From: Rhodococcus_F sp040656415
GTDB lineage: Bacteria > Actinomycetota > Actinomycetes > Mycobacteriales > Mycobacteriaceae
Length of the DNA stretch: 64,000 bases
NCBI RefSeq assembly: GCF_040656415.1
Contig: NZ_JBFAMC010000007.1
Span: 70,115 to 134,114, forward strand
Reading direction: 5' to 3'
Shown: positions 1 to 9,030 of the stretch, in pieces
Layout: each line of letters opens with the position of its first letter
Position numbering within the stretch: the first letter of the stretch is position 1
Program-made: the position numbers and the translations under genes
Notes under the pieces: generated by a model
What the model saw: only the letters and a program-made list of their open reading frames with translations
Told to the model about the DNA's origin: nothing
The model's database searches: none

Positions 1-4
1 ATCC

Positions 5-40
5 CCTCGCCGACATCCGGAGAACCCGATGTCGGCGAGG
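5..40. terminator. Hairpin at the left edge, probable terminator
   Basis: A perfect 13-bp inverted repeat (CCTCGCCGACATC at 5-17, its complement at 28-40) with a 10-nt loop. It lies upstream of ilvA, so it most likely ends transcription of a gene beyond the left edge. There is no clear T-run on either side, which is common for actinobacterial terminators. Confidence 0.6.
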
Positions 41-134
41 CGTACCGCGCGCCTGTGGATGCGGAAAATGAACTTCCAGAATGGTCCGAGGCAGTCGCCA
101 TTCGGTTCGTGCCTCTGAGCCCGGCTGGTACGTG

Positions 135-1514
135 ATGGCCGGAGAGTGCGAATATGTTCAGGTGCCCACATCGTCCGATGCAGCAGCCCAGAATGTAATA
201 CCGCCCCTTACCGTGGGCGAGATCAACGCCGCCATCGAGCGAATTTCCCACGTGATCGCTGCGACCCCGCTGCAGCGAAGCGATCGGCTTTCGGCCCTGA
301 CCGGAGCGAATGTCTACCTGAAGCGGGAGGACCTGCAGGTGGTCCGCTCATACAAATTGCGCGGCGCCTACAACCTCATGGCCCAACTCGACGACGAGGA
401 GCGCACCGCCGGAGTCGTGGCCGCCAGCGCGGGCAACCATGCGCAGGGCGTCGCGTTCGCTTGTCGATCGATGGAGATCAGCGGGCGAATCTATGTTCCG
501 TCGAACACCCCCAAGCAGAAGCGTGATCGTATCCGCGCTCACGGTGGCGAGTTCGTCGAACTGATCCTGACAGGGGAGACGTACGACGCGGCGGCAGAGG
601 CCGCGGAGGCCGACATTCGGCGCACGGGTGCGACGATGGTTCCGCCGTTCGACGACGCCCGTACGGCTGCCGGGCAAGGCACCATCGCGGCCGAGATCCT
701 TGGGCAGCTAGGCGCGTCGCCCGATGCAGTACTGGTTCCGGTCGGTGGCGGCGGATGCATCGCCGGTATCGCAACATACCTGCGCGCCAACGCCTCCGGG
801 ACGGCCATCGTGGGCGTTGAACCGACGGGCGCGGCGTCGATGACGGCGGCGCTGGTGGCAGGCACACCTGTGACGCTGACAGAGATCGACCCCTTCGTCG
901 ATGGGGCGTCCGTGAAACGAGTCGGCGACCTTCCCTTCGCTGTCGTCTCCGCCTTGAACGCCGAGGTCATCTCGCATACTTCTGCCCGACAACCCGGTCG
1001 GCCTTCCACGATCCGACTCGACGCCGAGTCCTTCGTGGTTACCAACGTCGACGAGGGTGCGGTCTGCACCGCAATGCTCGAGCTGTACCAGAACGAGGGC
1101 ATCATCGCGGAGCCGGCGGGTGCTTTGTCGGTGGCGGCGCTGGGCAACATCTCATTCGAACCCGGTTCGACAGTGGTGTGCTTGATCTCCGGCGGTAACA
1201 ACGACATCTCGAGGTACGGCGAGATTCTAGAACGCTCCCTCGTAAATCTAGGCCTCAAGCACTACTTTCTCGTGGACTTTCCGCAGGAGCCGGGCTCACT
1301 GCGCCGATTTCTCGACGAGGTGCTCGGGCCCGAGGACGACATCACCTTGTTCGAGTACGTGAAGCGAAACAATCGGGAGACCGGCGCGGCGCTGGTCGGC
1401 ATCGAACTCGGCAAGGCCGAGGGGCTGGGTGAGTTGCTCGACCGGATGGAGCAGTCTCGGATTCAGGTGGAGCGTCTCGAACCGGGAAGTCCCGCGTACC
1501 GCTACCTGACCTGA
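135..1514 (+). CDS. ilvA: Threonine ammonia-lyase (threonine dehydratase)
   Basis: PLP enzyme that converts threonine to 2-oxobutyrate, the first committed step of isoleucine synthesis. The catalytic domain has the fold-type II motif VRSYKLRGAYN, whose lysine carries PLP, followed by the SAGNHAQGVA loop, the VGGGGCIAG phosphate-binding glycine loop and SGGNND near the end of the domain. A short ACT-like regulatory region follows (LKHYFLVDFPQEPGSLR onward), so this is the single-regulatory-domain form. I chose ATG 135 (459 residues) because the first 18 codons of the longer frame from 81 do not look like IlvA. A GTG at 162 is also possible. The family is usually 410-430 residues in mycobacteria, so a slightly later start remains open. 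It converges on the TetR gene, 7 bp away. Confidence 0.93.
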   Translation: MAGECEYVQVPTSSDAAAQNVIPPLTVGEINAAIERISHVIAATPLQRSDRLSALTGANVYLKREDLQVVRSYKLRGAYNLMAQLDDEERTAGVVAASAGNHAQGVAFACRSMEISGRIYVPSNTPKQKRDRIRAHGGEFVELILTGETYDAAAEAAEADIRRTGATMVPPFDDARTAAGQGTIAAEILGQLGASPDAVLVPVGGGGCIAGIATYLRANASGTAIVGVEPTGAASMTAALVAGTPVTLTEIDPFVDGASVKRVGDLPFAVVSALNAEVISHTSARQPGRPSTIRLDAESFVVTNVDEGAVCTAMLELYQNEGIIAEPAGALSVAALGNISFEPGSTVVCLISGGNNDISRYGEILERSLVNLGLKHYFLVDFPQEPGSLRRFLDEVLGPEDDITLFEYVKRNNRETGAALVGIELGKAEGLGELLDRMEQSRIQVERLEPGSPAYRYLT

Positions 1515-1521
1515 GCCGCTC

Positions 1522-2043
1522 TCATTGGAGCAGGCGCTCGACGACCTTGGCGTACAGCTCAGGCTCGGGCATGGGGAGCCCGAGTAGGGCGGCGAGGTAG
1601 ATGCCGTCGCCGACCAGGCGCACGATCTCGGCCTGTACGGGATCAGCGATTTCGTTCTGGAGGCCTTCGTCCCACCCGCGCATGACCTCGGTGACGGCCT
1701 TCTGAATTTCGTCGTGCTGACCGTCTACGCTGCGAAGCGCTGCGATCGTGGAACGGTACAGGGCGAGTTCCTCGGCAGTATTGGCGTCGGGAACCTGCAG
1801 GTACCACTCCGATAGCGAGGTGCCGCCGGAGATGGCGTCGGCGAAATGCGCATCCGCTCGCTCGCCGAGTCGTCGCACCATCGCTGCGAGGAGTGCTTCC
1901 TTACTGGGGAAGTGATAGAGCAGGCCACCCTTGGATACCCCTGCTTCCGCGGCGACCGCTTCGAGGGTCACCTGGGCGATTCCTACTTCGAGTAGCAGCT
2001 TCTCGAGAGCGTCGAGTATGCGATCGCGAGTACCGGCCGTCAT
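1522..2043 (-). CDS. TetR-family repressor, LfrR-like
   Basis: 173-residue one-component regulator. The N-terminal helix-turn-helix is clear (TLEAVAAEAGVSKGGLLYHFPSKEALL, roughly residues 25-52), including the typical LYHFPSKE recognition segment. The C-terminal ligand domain is shorter than average. The gene is divergent from a DHA2 efflux pump and is separated from it by 86 bp that hold two copies of an ACCG-N6-CGGT palindrome, so it very probably represses the pump and itself. The arrangement resembles LfrR/LfrA of mycobacteria; the identity of the inducer cannot be read from the sequence. No Shine-Dalgarno is visible before ATG 2043. Confidence 0.85.
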   Translation of the reverse strand: MTAGTRDRILDALEKLLLEVGIAQVTLEAVAAEAGVSKGGLLYHFPSKEALLAAMVRRLGERADAHFADAISGGTSLSEWYLQVPDANTAEELALYRSTIAALRSVDGQHDEIQKAVTEVMRGWDEGLQNEIADPVQAEIVRLVGDGIYLAALLGLPMPEPELYAKVVERLLQ

Positions 2044-2068
2044 GAGGAGCGACTGTACCGGAAATAAC

Positions 2069-2125
2069 TTTACCGGCTGGACGGTTCACGGTAATGTACA
2101 GAAACTATACCGGCTGGACGGTGTA
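2069..2125. promoter_or_regulatory. Two TetR operators between the repressor and the efflux gene
   Basis: Two near-palindromes, TTTACCGGCTGGACGGTTCA (2069-2088) and TATACCGGCTGGACGGTGTA (2106-2125), share the core ACCGGCTGGACGGT and are 37 bp apart centre to centre. ACCG-N6-CGGT inverted repeats are typical TetR sites. The second one ends 4 bp before the proposed pump start, so a bound repressor would block initiation. Confidence 0.75.
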
Positions 2126-2129
2126 CCGT

Positions 2130-3749
2130 ATGTCTCAGCTCTCGAATCGGAAAGTCGCAGGAAGTCAATTGTCTGTGTCCACGGATCGCGGGATCAACGA
2201 AGCCTCTGGTGAGCCGGGTCGAGCCTCCGCATCGCGCCGAGACTGGCTCGGGCTCATCGTCTTGGCGTTTGCGGTTCTCCTGATCGCGGTAGACGCCACC
2301 GTGCTCGATCTCGCGCTGCCGTTCATCAGCGCAGACCTCGAACCCAGTAGCACGCAGTTGTTGTGGATCATCGACGTCTACTCGTTCGTGCTGGCCGGTC
2401 TGCTCATCACGATGGGCACGCTCGGCGACCGAGTGGGGCGTCGCCGTCTCCTACTCTTCGGCGCCGCCGGGTTCGGGATTGCTTCGCTGATCGCAGCATG
2501 GGCCGTGTCGCCTGAGATGCTGATCGCAGCCCGTGTGCTGCAGGGAATCTCGGGGGCGACGCTGATGCCCGCCACCCTCGGCCTGATCCGGGCGATCTTC
2601 GTCAACCCTCGCCAGCGCACCCTCGCGATCGGAGTCTGGAGCGCGATGGCTGGTGGTGGCGCCGCGGCTGGCCCGCTCATTGGTGGTTGGCTGCTCGAAC
2701 ACTTCTGGTGGGGTTCGGTGTTCCTGGTCAATATTCCGGTAATGCTCATGCTTATCGGCATCGGACCTGTGCTGATCCCGGAGTCGAAGGATCCGAACCC
2801 GGGACGGTTCGACCTGACCAGTGCGGCGCTGTCGATGTCTACGATGCTGCCACTCGTCTACGCCGTCAAAGAGTCTGTGGTGCACGGGATCTCCCCAGTG
2901 CTCATTGCCGTTGGTCTTGCCGGTGTCGCGTCTGGCGTTGGGTTCGTGCGCAGGCAGAGGGTTATGAAGGATCCGATGATCGACCTCGGTTTGTTCGCCA
3001 AGCCGGCGTTCTCGACGGCCGTCCTCACCAACCTGCTTTCCGTCTTTGCGCTGGCAGGTGTTCTGTTCTTCGGATCCCAGTACCTGCAACTGGTCTTGGG
3101 CAAGACGGCGCTCGAAGCGGGGGTGTTGATGCTGCCCGGAATGCTGATGAGCGCGGTCACGGCCTTGGCGGCGGCCTGGATGGTCCGCTACTGGGCGACC
3201 TCGCACGTCCTCGGCGGCGGGCTGGTCGTCGGCGGTGTGGGTGCGGCCATGTTGTTCGCCCTGCGTGTCGACAGTGGGCCGAATATGTTCGTGATCGGCT
3301 TCGGACTCGTCGGTGCGGGTGTCGGTATCGCTTTGACTCTGGCGTCCGATCTCGTCGTCAGTGCGGTCGAACCCGAACGTGCGGGCGCCGCCTCGGCGGT
3401 GTCCGAAACCGCGTACGAACTCGGTATCGCGCTCGGTGTTGCGGTGCTGGGCAGCGTGGTCATGGCGATCTTCCGGAACGGCCTCGACACCTCCCTGCTG
3501 GCCCCTGATCGGGTCGCGCCGGCCCAGGGGACCCTCGGCGCCGCAATCGCCGAGGCGCAGCACCTTCCGGAGACCGCGAGCACGGTGTTCCTGGAATCTG
3601 CACAGACCGCGTTCGTCGCGGGCATGCACGTGGCCGCCGTCGCCACCGCGGCAATCCTGTTCGTCACCGCGATCCTCGTTCTGCGTCTGCTGCGCAGCCG
3701 TCAGGACGAGCGTGCTGCCGTCGCACCGTCGAGTACAACGAACGAGTGA
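2130..3749 (+). CDS. MFS multidrug efflux transporter, DHA2 (LfrA/QacA-like)
   Basis: 539-residue inner-membrane drug:proton antiporter of the 14-helix DHA2 type. The first helix (LGLIVLAFAVLLIAVD) is followed by DATVLDLALP, and motif A is GTLGDRVGRRRLLL between helices 2 and 3. A motif-C-like glycine-rich helix (GVWSAMAGGGAAAGPLIGGW) marks it as an antiporter. A longer frame opens at 2094, but that start lies inside the operator region, so ATG 2130 is preferred. No Shine-Dalgarno is visible and a leaderless message is possible. The last 49 bp overlap the end of convergent treZ. Likely controlled by the divergent TetR protein. Confidence 0.88.
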   Translation: MSQLSNRKVAGSQLSVSTDRGINEASGEPGRASASRRDWLGLIVLAFAVLLIAVDATVLDLALPFISADLEPSSTQLLWIIDVYSFVLAGLLITMGTLGDRVGRRRLLLFGAAGFGIASLIAAWAVSPEMLIAARVLQGISGATLMPATLGLIRAIFVNPRQRTLAIGVWSAMAGGGAAAGPLIGGWLLEHFWWGSVFLVNIPVMLMLIGIGPVLIPESKDPNPGRFDLTSAALSMSTMLPLVYAVKESVVHGISPVLIAVGLAGVASGVGFVRRQRVMKDPMIDLGLFAKPAFSTAVLTNLLSVFALAGVLFFGSQYLQLVLGKTALEAGVLMLPGMLMSAVTALAAAWMVRYWATSHVLGGGLVVGGVGAAMLFALRVDSGPNMFVIGFGLVGAGVGIALTLASDLVVSAVEPERAGAASAVSETAYELGIALGVAVLGSVVMAIFRNGLDTSLLAPDRVAPAQGTLGAAIAEAQHLPETASTVFLESAQTAFVAGMHVAAVATAAILFVTAILVLRLLRSRQDERAAVAPSSTTNE

Positions 3750-5449
3750 GCCGGCAGCACCGTCACGGATGCTGTTTCGTCCTGGATCGGCGCTTCCCAC
3801 CAGAGCAAGGGGGAGCCGCCGACGGGGACGGTCACGGACTCGGCGCTGAGATTGCACGCGAGACGAAGTTGGCCGCGGTACACGACGATCCAGCAGAGGG
3901 TCTCGTCATAGTCGACCGACAGATTCTCGAGCCAAGGATCCGTGAGTTCCCAGCGTTCGCGTCGCAGGCGGACGAGAGAGCGGTAGCACTCGAGTAGACG
4001 GGCGTGCGGTTCGCGCCCGCGCTCGTCCCAGTCGAGCTTCGATCTCGTGAACGTTTCCGGGTCCTGCGGATCGGGCACATCATCCGTGGTCCAGCCGTGA
4101 TCGGCGAACTCGGCCTTGCGTCCCTCCGCCGTCGCTCGCGCGAGCGACGGCTCTGGATGCGAGGTGAAGAACTGGAACGGCGTGCTCGCCCCCCATTCCT
4201 CGCCCATGAACAGCATCGGCGTGAACGGTGAGCACAGCACGAGCGCGGCCTTCACCGCGAGTTGCCCGGCGGTGAGGTAGGTACCGGGCCGGTCACCCAC
4301 CGCGCGGTTCCCGATCTGGTCGTGTGTGCACGTATAGACGACGAGCGAACTCGCGGGGGTACGACGGGTGTCGAGGGGTCTGCCGTGCATGCGACCGCGG
4401 AACGAGGAGTACGTGCCCGCATGAAACCAGCCCTGGCGCAGGGTATCGGCCAGGCATGTCATCGAACCGAAATCTCCGTAGTAGCCTTGTGTCTCACCCG
4501 ACACGGCCGAATGGATGGCGTGGTGCACGTCGTCGTCCCACTGGGCGTCGAGGCCGTAACCGCTCGCGGACCGTGACGTGATCAGTCGTGGGTCGTTGAG
4601 GTCGCTCTCGGCGATCAGTGTCAGGGGTCGCCTCAGGTGAGCAGACATTCGGCGGGTCTCGATGGCCAGATCCTCGAGGAGGTGAGTGGCAGTGTGGTCG
4701 ACGAGTGCGTGGACGGCATCGAGTCGCAGGGCGTCGATGTGGAACTCGCGGAACCAGCGCAGCGCGTTGTCGATGATGTAGCGCCGCACTTCGCCGGATT
4801 GTGGACCGTCGAGATTGATGCCCTGGCCCCATGTGTTGACGGTCTGCGTCTGATATGGGCCGAACCGGTCGAGGTAGTTTCCCGACGGCCCGAGGTGGTT
4901 GTAGACGGTGTCGAGGACCACGCCGAGTCCGCGGGCGTGACACGCGTCGACGAAGGCTTGCAGCCCGTCCGGACCGCCGTATACCTCGTGGACCGTGTAC
5001 CAGAGGACGCCGTCGTAGCCCCAGTTGTGGGTGCCGTTGAAGCCGTTGACAGGCATCAGTTCCACGAAATCGACGCCTAGGTCGACGAGGTGGTCGAGCT
5101 TGCCGACGGCAGCCGCGAACGTGCCCTCGGTGGTGAAGGTTCCGACGTGCAGTTCGTAGACCACCGACCCGGCGAGCTGCCTCCCTGTCCAATTCCCGTC
5201 GGTCCACACAGTCTCGTCGAGCACATGCAACTGGGACGGCGCGTGGACCCCTTCGGGCTGCCGCGGTGAGCGCGGGTCCGGGAGCATGGTTTCGCTGTCG
5301 TCCAACAGGAAGCCGTACCGCGCGTCCGGGGCTGCATCGATGTCCGCACTCCACCATCCGTCCGGCAATGGAGTCATATTGTGGCGTCGTCCGTCGACGA
5401 CGACACGAACGGTATCCGGGGCGGGGGCCCAAACCTCGAAGGTGCGCAC
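3701..5449 (-). CDS. treZ: Malto-oligosyltrehalose trehalohydrolase
   Basis: GH13 enzyme that releases trehalose from the maltooligosyl-trehalose made by TreY; cytoplasmic, last step of the TreX-TreY-TreZ route from glycogen. An N-terminal beta-sandwich (FEVWAPAPDTVRVVVDG) precedes the barrel. Catalytic residues are visible: nucleophile Asp in LRLDAVHAL, acid/base Glu in LIAESDLNDPR, and the stabilising Asp in CTHDQIGNRAVGDR. The open frame extends to 5596, but those 49 extra residues are not family-like; GTG 5449 gives 582 residues, close to the usual 580. In mycobacteria treZ directly follows treY. Here it is on the same strand but about 5 kb away, with an eis-like gene, the ABM-like pair and a glucanase in between. 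Confidence 0.92.
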   Translation of the reverse strand: MRTFEVWAPAPDTVRVVVDGRRHNMTPLPDGWWSADIDAAPDARYGFLLDDSETMLPDPRSPRQPEGVHAPSQLHVLDETVWTDGNWTGRQLAGSVVYELHVGTFTTEGTFAAAVGKLDHLVDLGVDFVELMPVNGFNGTHNWGYDGVLWYTVHEVYGGPDGLQAFVDACHARGLGVVLDTVYNHLGPSGNYLDRFGPYQTQTVNTWGQGINLDGPQSGEVRRYIIDNALRWFREFHIDALRLDAVHALVDHTATHLLEDLAIETRRMSAHLRRPLTLIAESDLNDPRLITSRSASGYGLDAQWDDDVHHAIHSAVSGETQGYYGDFGSMTCLADTLRQGWFHAGTYSSFRGRMHGRPLDTRRTPASSLVVYTCTHDQIGNRAVGDRPGTYLTAGQLAVKAALVLCSPFTPMLFMGEEWGASTPFQFFTSHPEPSLARATAEGRKAEFADHGWTTDDVPDPQDPETFTRSKLDWDERGREPHARLLECYRSLVRLRRERWELTDPWLENLSVDYDETLCWIVVYRGQLRLACNLSAESVTVPVGGSPLLWWEAPIQDETASVTVLPAHSFVVLDGATAARSS

Positions 5450-5594
5450 TCGATCAGGATGCCTGCTTTGGGCGTCGCCTGCAGCGGAGCAGGCTTCCGG
5501 AGCTCTTCGATTGGTTCGGGCGTCGGACCCTTTCGCGAGCCGCCTCGAAGTAGCAAGCTGGAAGGAGGAAGTCGGAGCATCGCGAGGAGCAATC

Positions 5595-5783
5595 ATGCAC
5601 GTAGCAGTGGGAGACAGGTTGCACGTTCAGGGCCGAGTTGTAGGGGCTCACGCGCAGACCGCCGAGGTGGTGGAAGTGCACGGAGAGAACGGGGAACCGC
5701 CGTACCTCGTCCGGTACGAAGACGGTCACGAGGCGCTCGTCTTTCCAGGTTCCGACGCGTGGGTTGAGCACCCCAAGTCGTAG
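5595..5783 (+). CDS. DUF1918 small protein
   Basis: 62 residues, beginning MHVAVGDRLHVQGR. The pattern of a short beta-rich protein with VGAH, EVVEVHG, PYLVRYEDGHE and VFPGSDAWV matches the DUF1918 family common in actinobacteria, whose function is not established. ATG 5595 has a GAGGAG ribosome site 5 nt upstream. Divergent from treZ. Confidence 0.85.
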   Translation: MHVAVGDRLHVQGRVVGAHAQTAEVVEVHGENGEPPYLVRYEDGHEALVFPGSDAWVEHPKS

Positions 5784-5898
5784 GGCCGGAACGCGCTGGG
5801 TTGCAGGGGAAGGCTCTGCGAGGGGCCTATCGTTCCCGCTTCGAGCAAGATCGGTACTCGGCGATAGCCCAGGGCCGAATGCATCGAGAGCGGTGTGC

Positions 5899-7104
5899 CT
5901 AGAACGGCCAGCCCACCTGGGCGCCTCGGTTCGAGCTGAATGCGTGCTCGACGGCCCAGAGTGCTTCGGGTGTGTCAGTCCAGAGCCGATGGGCCGCAGC
6001 GAATGTGCGTGCCTGGTGCGCTCCGAGATACAGACTGCCCAGTGCATCCAGGTCGACGACAACCCGGGGGTCGTCATCCGTGGGCGTGCACGTAGCGTGG
6101 CCGTCCCGGACCGACAGCCGAAAGCGCCCGCCGGCATCGAGGAATCCGTCGTCGACCTGTAGAACCAGGTCGAGGTCGGATCGATAGGTGCGCGCCTCGA
6201 GTGCGGCCCGCACATCCATGATCCGCACCCACAATCCGTCGCGCCGCGACCGTGTGCGGACCACACGGCTGTCGGTGAGTAGTTGAGGTAGCGGATCGTC
6301 GGGTGCAAGGGTCGTCTCGATGCCGTGCATCAGGTCGAGGCCGAACAGTGCGCGCCAGAGTGCGGCGTGGGCACGGTCGGTGACCGTACGCATTTCCTGG
6401 ATCCGGGCGATCATCCCGTCCTCCCCGTCGACCCGGCGATACAGCGCGTAGCCATCGTCGTGGAGCATGGCGAACAGGGTGGTACCGCCGCCGCGGTCGC
6501 TCTCTCGATCGGCGAACAGCCGATCCCACAGGACTTCGGGCCGAACCTGTGCGCCGGGCGTGATCCGTTGCCAGCGGTCGTAGACGGCTGTGATTGTGGT
6601 GCGGACATCGGCCGGGCGTACGACGCGTACGCCGCCCGGGTCGGGGGTCTTCGGATGGAATGCGGCGAGACGGCGGTCGATGGTCACCGCCGACTCGATG
6701 GTGGCGGGGCCGTATCCGAATCGGCCGTAGATCCCACCCTCGCTGGCGATGAGCACGGACAGCACCGCGCCGGACGCCTGAATCCGCCGATGTTGCTCGG
6801 CGTACAGGGCGCGGAGGATCCCCCGGCGTCGGTGCGAGGGTGCGACGGAGACACCGGTGACCCCTGCCGCGCCTACCGCGACCCCGCCGGGGACCGTAAC
6901 GGTCATCGGAAGATCCATGGTCACGCCGACTACCGCCTCGCCGTCGACCGCGATGATCGAGCGGTCGATGCCGACGAGTTCGCGCCGCACATCGATGGCT
7001 TCCGGGGTGTACGGGGTACCGAAACCGACTTCGTGCAGTAGCAAAAGATTGCGCCAGTCCCGCTCATCGGCGGCCCGGACAGTGATCCTTGTGCTGGTCT
7101 TCAT
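5899..7104 (-). CDS. eis: Eis-family GNAT N-acetyltransferase
   Basis: 401 residues, the length of mycobacterial Eis (about 402). The first GNAT domain has the acetyl-CoA loop VSVAPSHRRRGILRALY (V/I-x-x-x-x-R-R-x-G). The second contains IYGRFGYGPATIES, where Eis has its catalytic tyrosine. The protein ends GWPF, and Eis uses its terminal Phe carboxylate as catalytic base, so the active site looks intact. Eis proteins acetylate amines of aminoglycosides and proteins; the true substrate here cannot be predicted. Alone on the minus strand. Confidence 0.87.
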   Translation of the reverse strand: MKTSTRITVRAADERDWRNLLLLHEVGFGTPYTPEAIDVRRELVGIDRSIIAVDGEAVVGVTMDLPMTVTVPGGVAVGAAGVTGVSVAPSHRRRGILRALYAEQHRRIQASGAVLSVLIASEGGIYGRFGYGPATIESAVTIDRRLAAFHPKTPDPGGVRVVRPADVRTTITAVYDRWQRITPGAQVRPEVLWDRLFADRESDRGGGTTLFAMLHDDGYALYRRVDGEDGMIARIQEMRTVTDRAHAALWRALFGLDLMHGIETTLAPDDPLPQLLTDSRVVRTRSRRDGLWVRIMDVRAALEARTYRSDLDLVLQVDDGFLDAGGRFRLSVRDGHATCTPTDDDPRVVVDLDALGSLYLGAHQARTFAAAHRLWTDTPEALWAVEHAFSSNRGAQVGWPF

Positions 7105-7205
7105 GCCTCAAGAGCCTGGCACACCCGATTGTTCGTCTCATTCGATTTCCTTCGCCCCGCCGTATTCACGGGTGCGCAATTGCGAACATCTCGGCATTGA
7201 ACTGC

Positions 7206-8021
7206 TCGGGCGTTGCCCGCGCCACCGTTCCGGAGGAGTGTGAACACGTGGGATCAACGGGCGACGCCCCCCCCGTGACGCCGCCCTCGACAAGGAAGGG
7301 TGACGATCGTGTTTGCACGCTCAACCACAATTCAAGCGCATCCCTCGTTCATCGACGAGGGGATCAAACACGTGCGGGATGTCGTGATGCCTGCGCTGAC
7401 GGAAGTCGAGGGTTGCCTCGGATTGTCCCTGCTGGTCGATCGCGATTCAGGCCGATGCATCGCGACCAGTTCGTGGCGGGACGAGGAATCGCTGCGCTCG
7501 AGCGAGGGACCCGTGCAGAAGTTGCGTGACGAGGCCACCAAGACCTTCCACGGCACGGCCGAGGTGTCGAGGTGGGAGATTGCGGCGATGCACCGCGATC
7601 ACCCCTCTGATCGCGGGGCCTACTGCCGGGTCACTTGGGCCAAGGTGGGACCGGGCCACATGGACCGTGTCATCGACGTGGGGAAACTGGCCGGAATACC
7701 CAAGGTGGAGGAATTGGAAGGGTTCTGCAGCGCCAGCCTGCTAGTCGATCGTGCGACCGGTCGTGCCGTGTCGTCGCTGACCTACGACAGTCGTGAGGCG
7801 ATGGAACGCAACGTGGAACGCATGAAAGAGATCAGGGTCGCATCTCTCGGCGAAGTGAACGCGGAGGTGCTCGAGACGGGCGAGTTCGAGCTGGTCATCG
7901 CGCACCTGCACGTCCCCGAGATGGCCTGACCACCAAGAGAAATGTGTAAGAGCGTGTCCCGAGCGGAACCCTGGCGACCCGAAGCTCATTCCTGCGCTGC
8001 CAGTGATTCCGCCGCCCTTAC
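7206..8021 (+). repeat. Tandem duplication unit 1 (ABM-like gene plus fragment of the glucanase 3' end)
   Basis: About 815 bp that recur at 8060-9026 with only scattered differences. The unit comprises the leader (CGTTGCC to the AAGGAAGG ribosome site), the ABM-like gene, about 45 bp of 3' DNA, and at 7976-8021 a 46-bp match to the last codons of the glucanase gene. About 135 bp present in unit 2 (8847-8981) is missing here. Confidence 0.85.
7309..7929 (+). CDS. Two-domain ABM-like (dimeric alpha/beta barrel) protein, copy 1
   Basis: 206 residues made of two similar halves. The first half contains VEGCLGLSLLVDRDSGRCIATSSWRDEESL and the second ELEGFCSASLLVDRATGRAVSSLTYDSREAM; both look like the ferredoxin-like antibiotic biosynthesis monooxygenase (ABM) fold, in which a strand reads VxGxxGxxxLxD. 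Function is unknown; ABM proteins include monooxygenases, haem-degrading enzymes and proteins of no known activity. Two GTG starts fit: 7300, too close to the AAGGAAGG ribosome site, and 7309, with about 9 nt spacing, which I prefer. It is a recent duplicate of the next gene, about 90% identical by eye. Confidence 0.7.
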   Translation: MFARSTTIQAHPSFIDEGIKHVRDVVMPALTEVEGCLGLSLLVDRDSGRCIATSSWRDEESLRSSEGPVQKLRDEATKTFHGTAEVSRWEIAAMHRDHPSDRGAYCRVTWAKVGPGHMDRVIDVGKLAGIPKVEELEGFCSASLLVDRATGRAVSSLTYDSREAMERNVERMKEIRVASLGEVNAEVLETGEFELVIAHLHVPEMA

Positions 8022-8059
8022 GGGAGTGAGTAGGTGCCTGTCCGTACCGGCGTTCGGTG

Positions 8060-9030
8060 GTCGGGCGTTGCCATCGCCACCGTTACGGAGGAGTGTAAAA
8101 CACGTGGGATCAACGGGCGACGCCGCCCGTGGCGCCGCCCTCGACAAGGAAGGGTGACGATCGTGTTTGCACGCTCAACCACAATTCAAGCGCATCCCTC
8201 GTTCATCGACGAGGGGATCAAGCACGTGCGGGATGTCGTGATGCCTGCGCTGGCGGAAGTCGAGGGTTGCCTCGGATTGTCCCTGCTGGTCGATCGCGAT
8301 TCAGGCCGTTGCATCGCGACCAGTTCGTGGCGGGACGAGGAATCGCTGCGCTCCAGCGAGGGACCCGTGCAGAAGTTGCGTGACGAGGCCACCAAGACCT
8401 TCCACGGCACGGCCGAGGTGTCGAGGTGGGACATCGCCGCGCTGCACCGCAATCACCCCTCGGATCGCGGGGCCTACTGCCGGGTCACATGGGCCAAGGC
8501 GGAGCCGGCTCACATGGATCGTGTCGTTGACGTGTGGAAGCTGGGCGGGATACCCAAGATGGAGGAACTGGAAGGGTTCTGCAGCGCCAGCCTGCTTCTC
8601 GACCACGCTGCCGGCCGCGCGGTCTCGTCGCTGACCTACGACAGCCGCGAGGTGATGGAGCGCAACATGGAACACATCAACGAGATCAGGGCCTCTGCTC
8701 TGCGCGAGGCGAACGCCGAGGTGCTCGAGACGGGCGAGTTCGAGCTGGTCATCGCGCACCTGCACGTCCCCGAGATGGCCTGACCACCAAAGGAACTGAT
8801 TAGCACAGGAAATGTGTAAGAGCGTGTCCTGAGCGGAACCCTGGCTACCAGGGGAAGACCTGCACCGCGTAGTGCCGGTCTCCCCCTGGCAGTGCCCGTC
8901 GCCTGATGTGGTGCGAGCCTCCTCGAGGTCACACGATGGCCCGATTGCCGCCGCGACCTTCTTCTAAAGCCGTTGGGCTACGACCCGAAGTTCATTCCTG
9001 TGCTGCCACTGGTTCCGCCGCCCGTGCCGG
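8060..9030 (+). repeat. Tandem duplication unit 2
   Basis: Second copy of the unit at 7206-8021. The shared sequence starts near CGGGCGTTGCC, covers the second ABM-like gene, and resumes at 8982 inside the end of the glucanase gene. The extra 135 bp at 8847-8981 contains no recognisable gene. Confidence 0.8.
8163..8783 (+). CDS. Two-domain ABM-like (dimeric alpha/beta barrel) protein, copy 2
   Basis: 206 residues from GTG 8163 (GTG 8154 is the alternative, by the same argument as copy 1). The N-terminal half is virtually the same as copy 1; most differences are in the second half (for example KAEPAHMDRVVDVWKLGG against KVGPGHMDRVIDVGKLAG). The ribosome site and the 90 bp before it are also duplicated, so both copies are presumably expressed in the same way. 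It converges on the secreted glucanase gene 195 bp away. The space between holds only repeat flank. Confidence 0.7.
   Translation: MFARSTTIQAHPSFIDEGIKHVRDVVMPALAEVEGCLGLSLLVDRDSGRCIATSSWRDEESLRSSEGPVQKLRDEATKTFHGTAEVSRWDIAALHRNHPSDRGAYCRVTWAKAEPAHMDRVVDVWKLGGIPKMEELEGFCSASLLLDHAAGRAVSSLTYDSREVMERNMEHINEIRASALREANAEVLETGEFELVIAHLHVPEMA

Noticed and set aside
2451..3857. 468-residue minus-strand frame opposite the efflux pump
   Set aside because: It is antisense to a complete MFS gene with clear motifs, has an arginine- and histidine-rich composition typical of out-of-frame high-GC DNA, and no recognisable domain.
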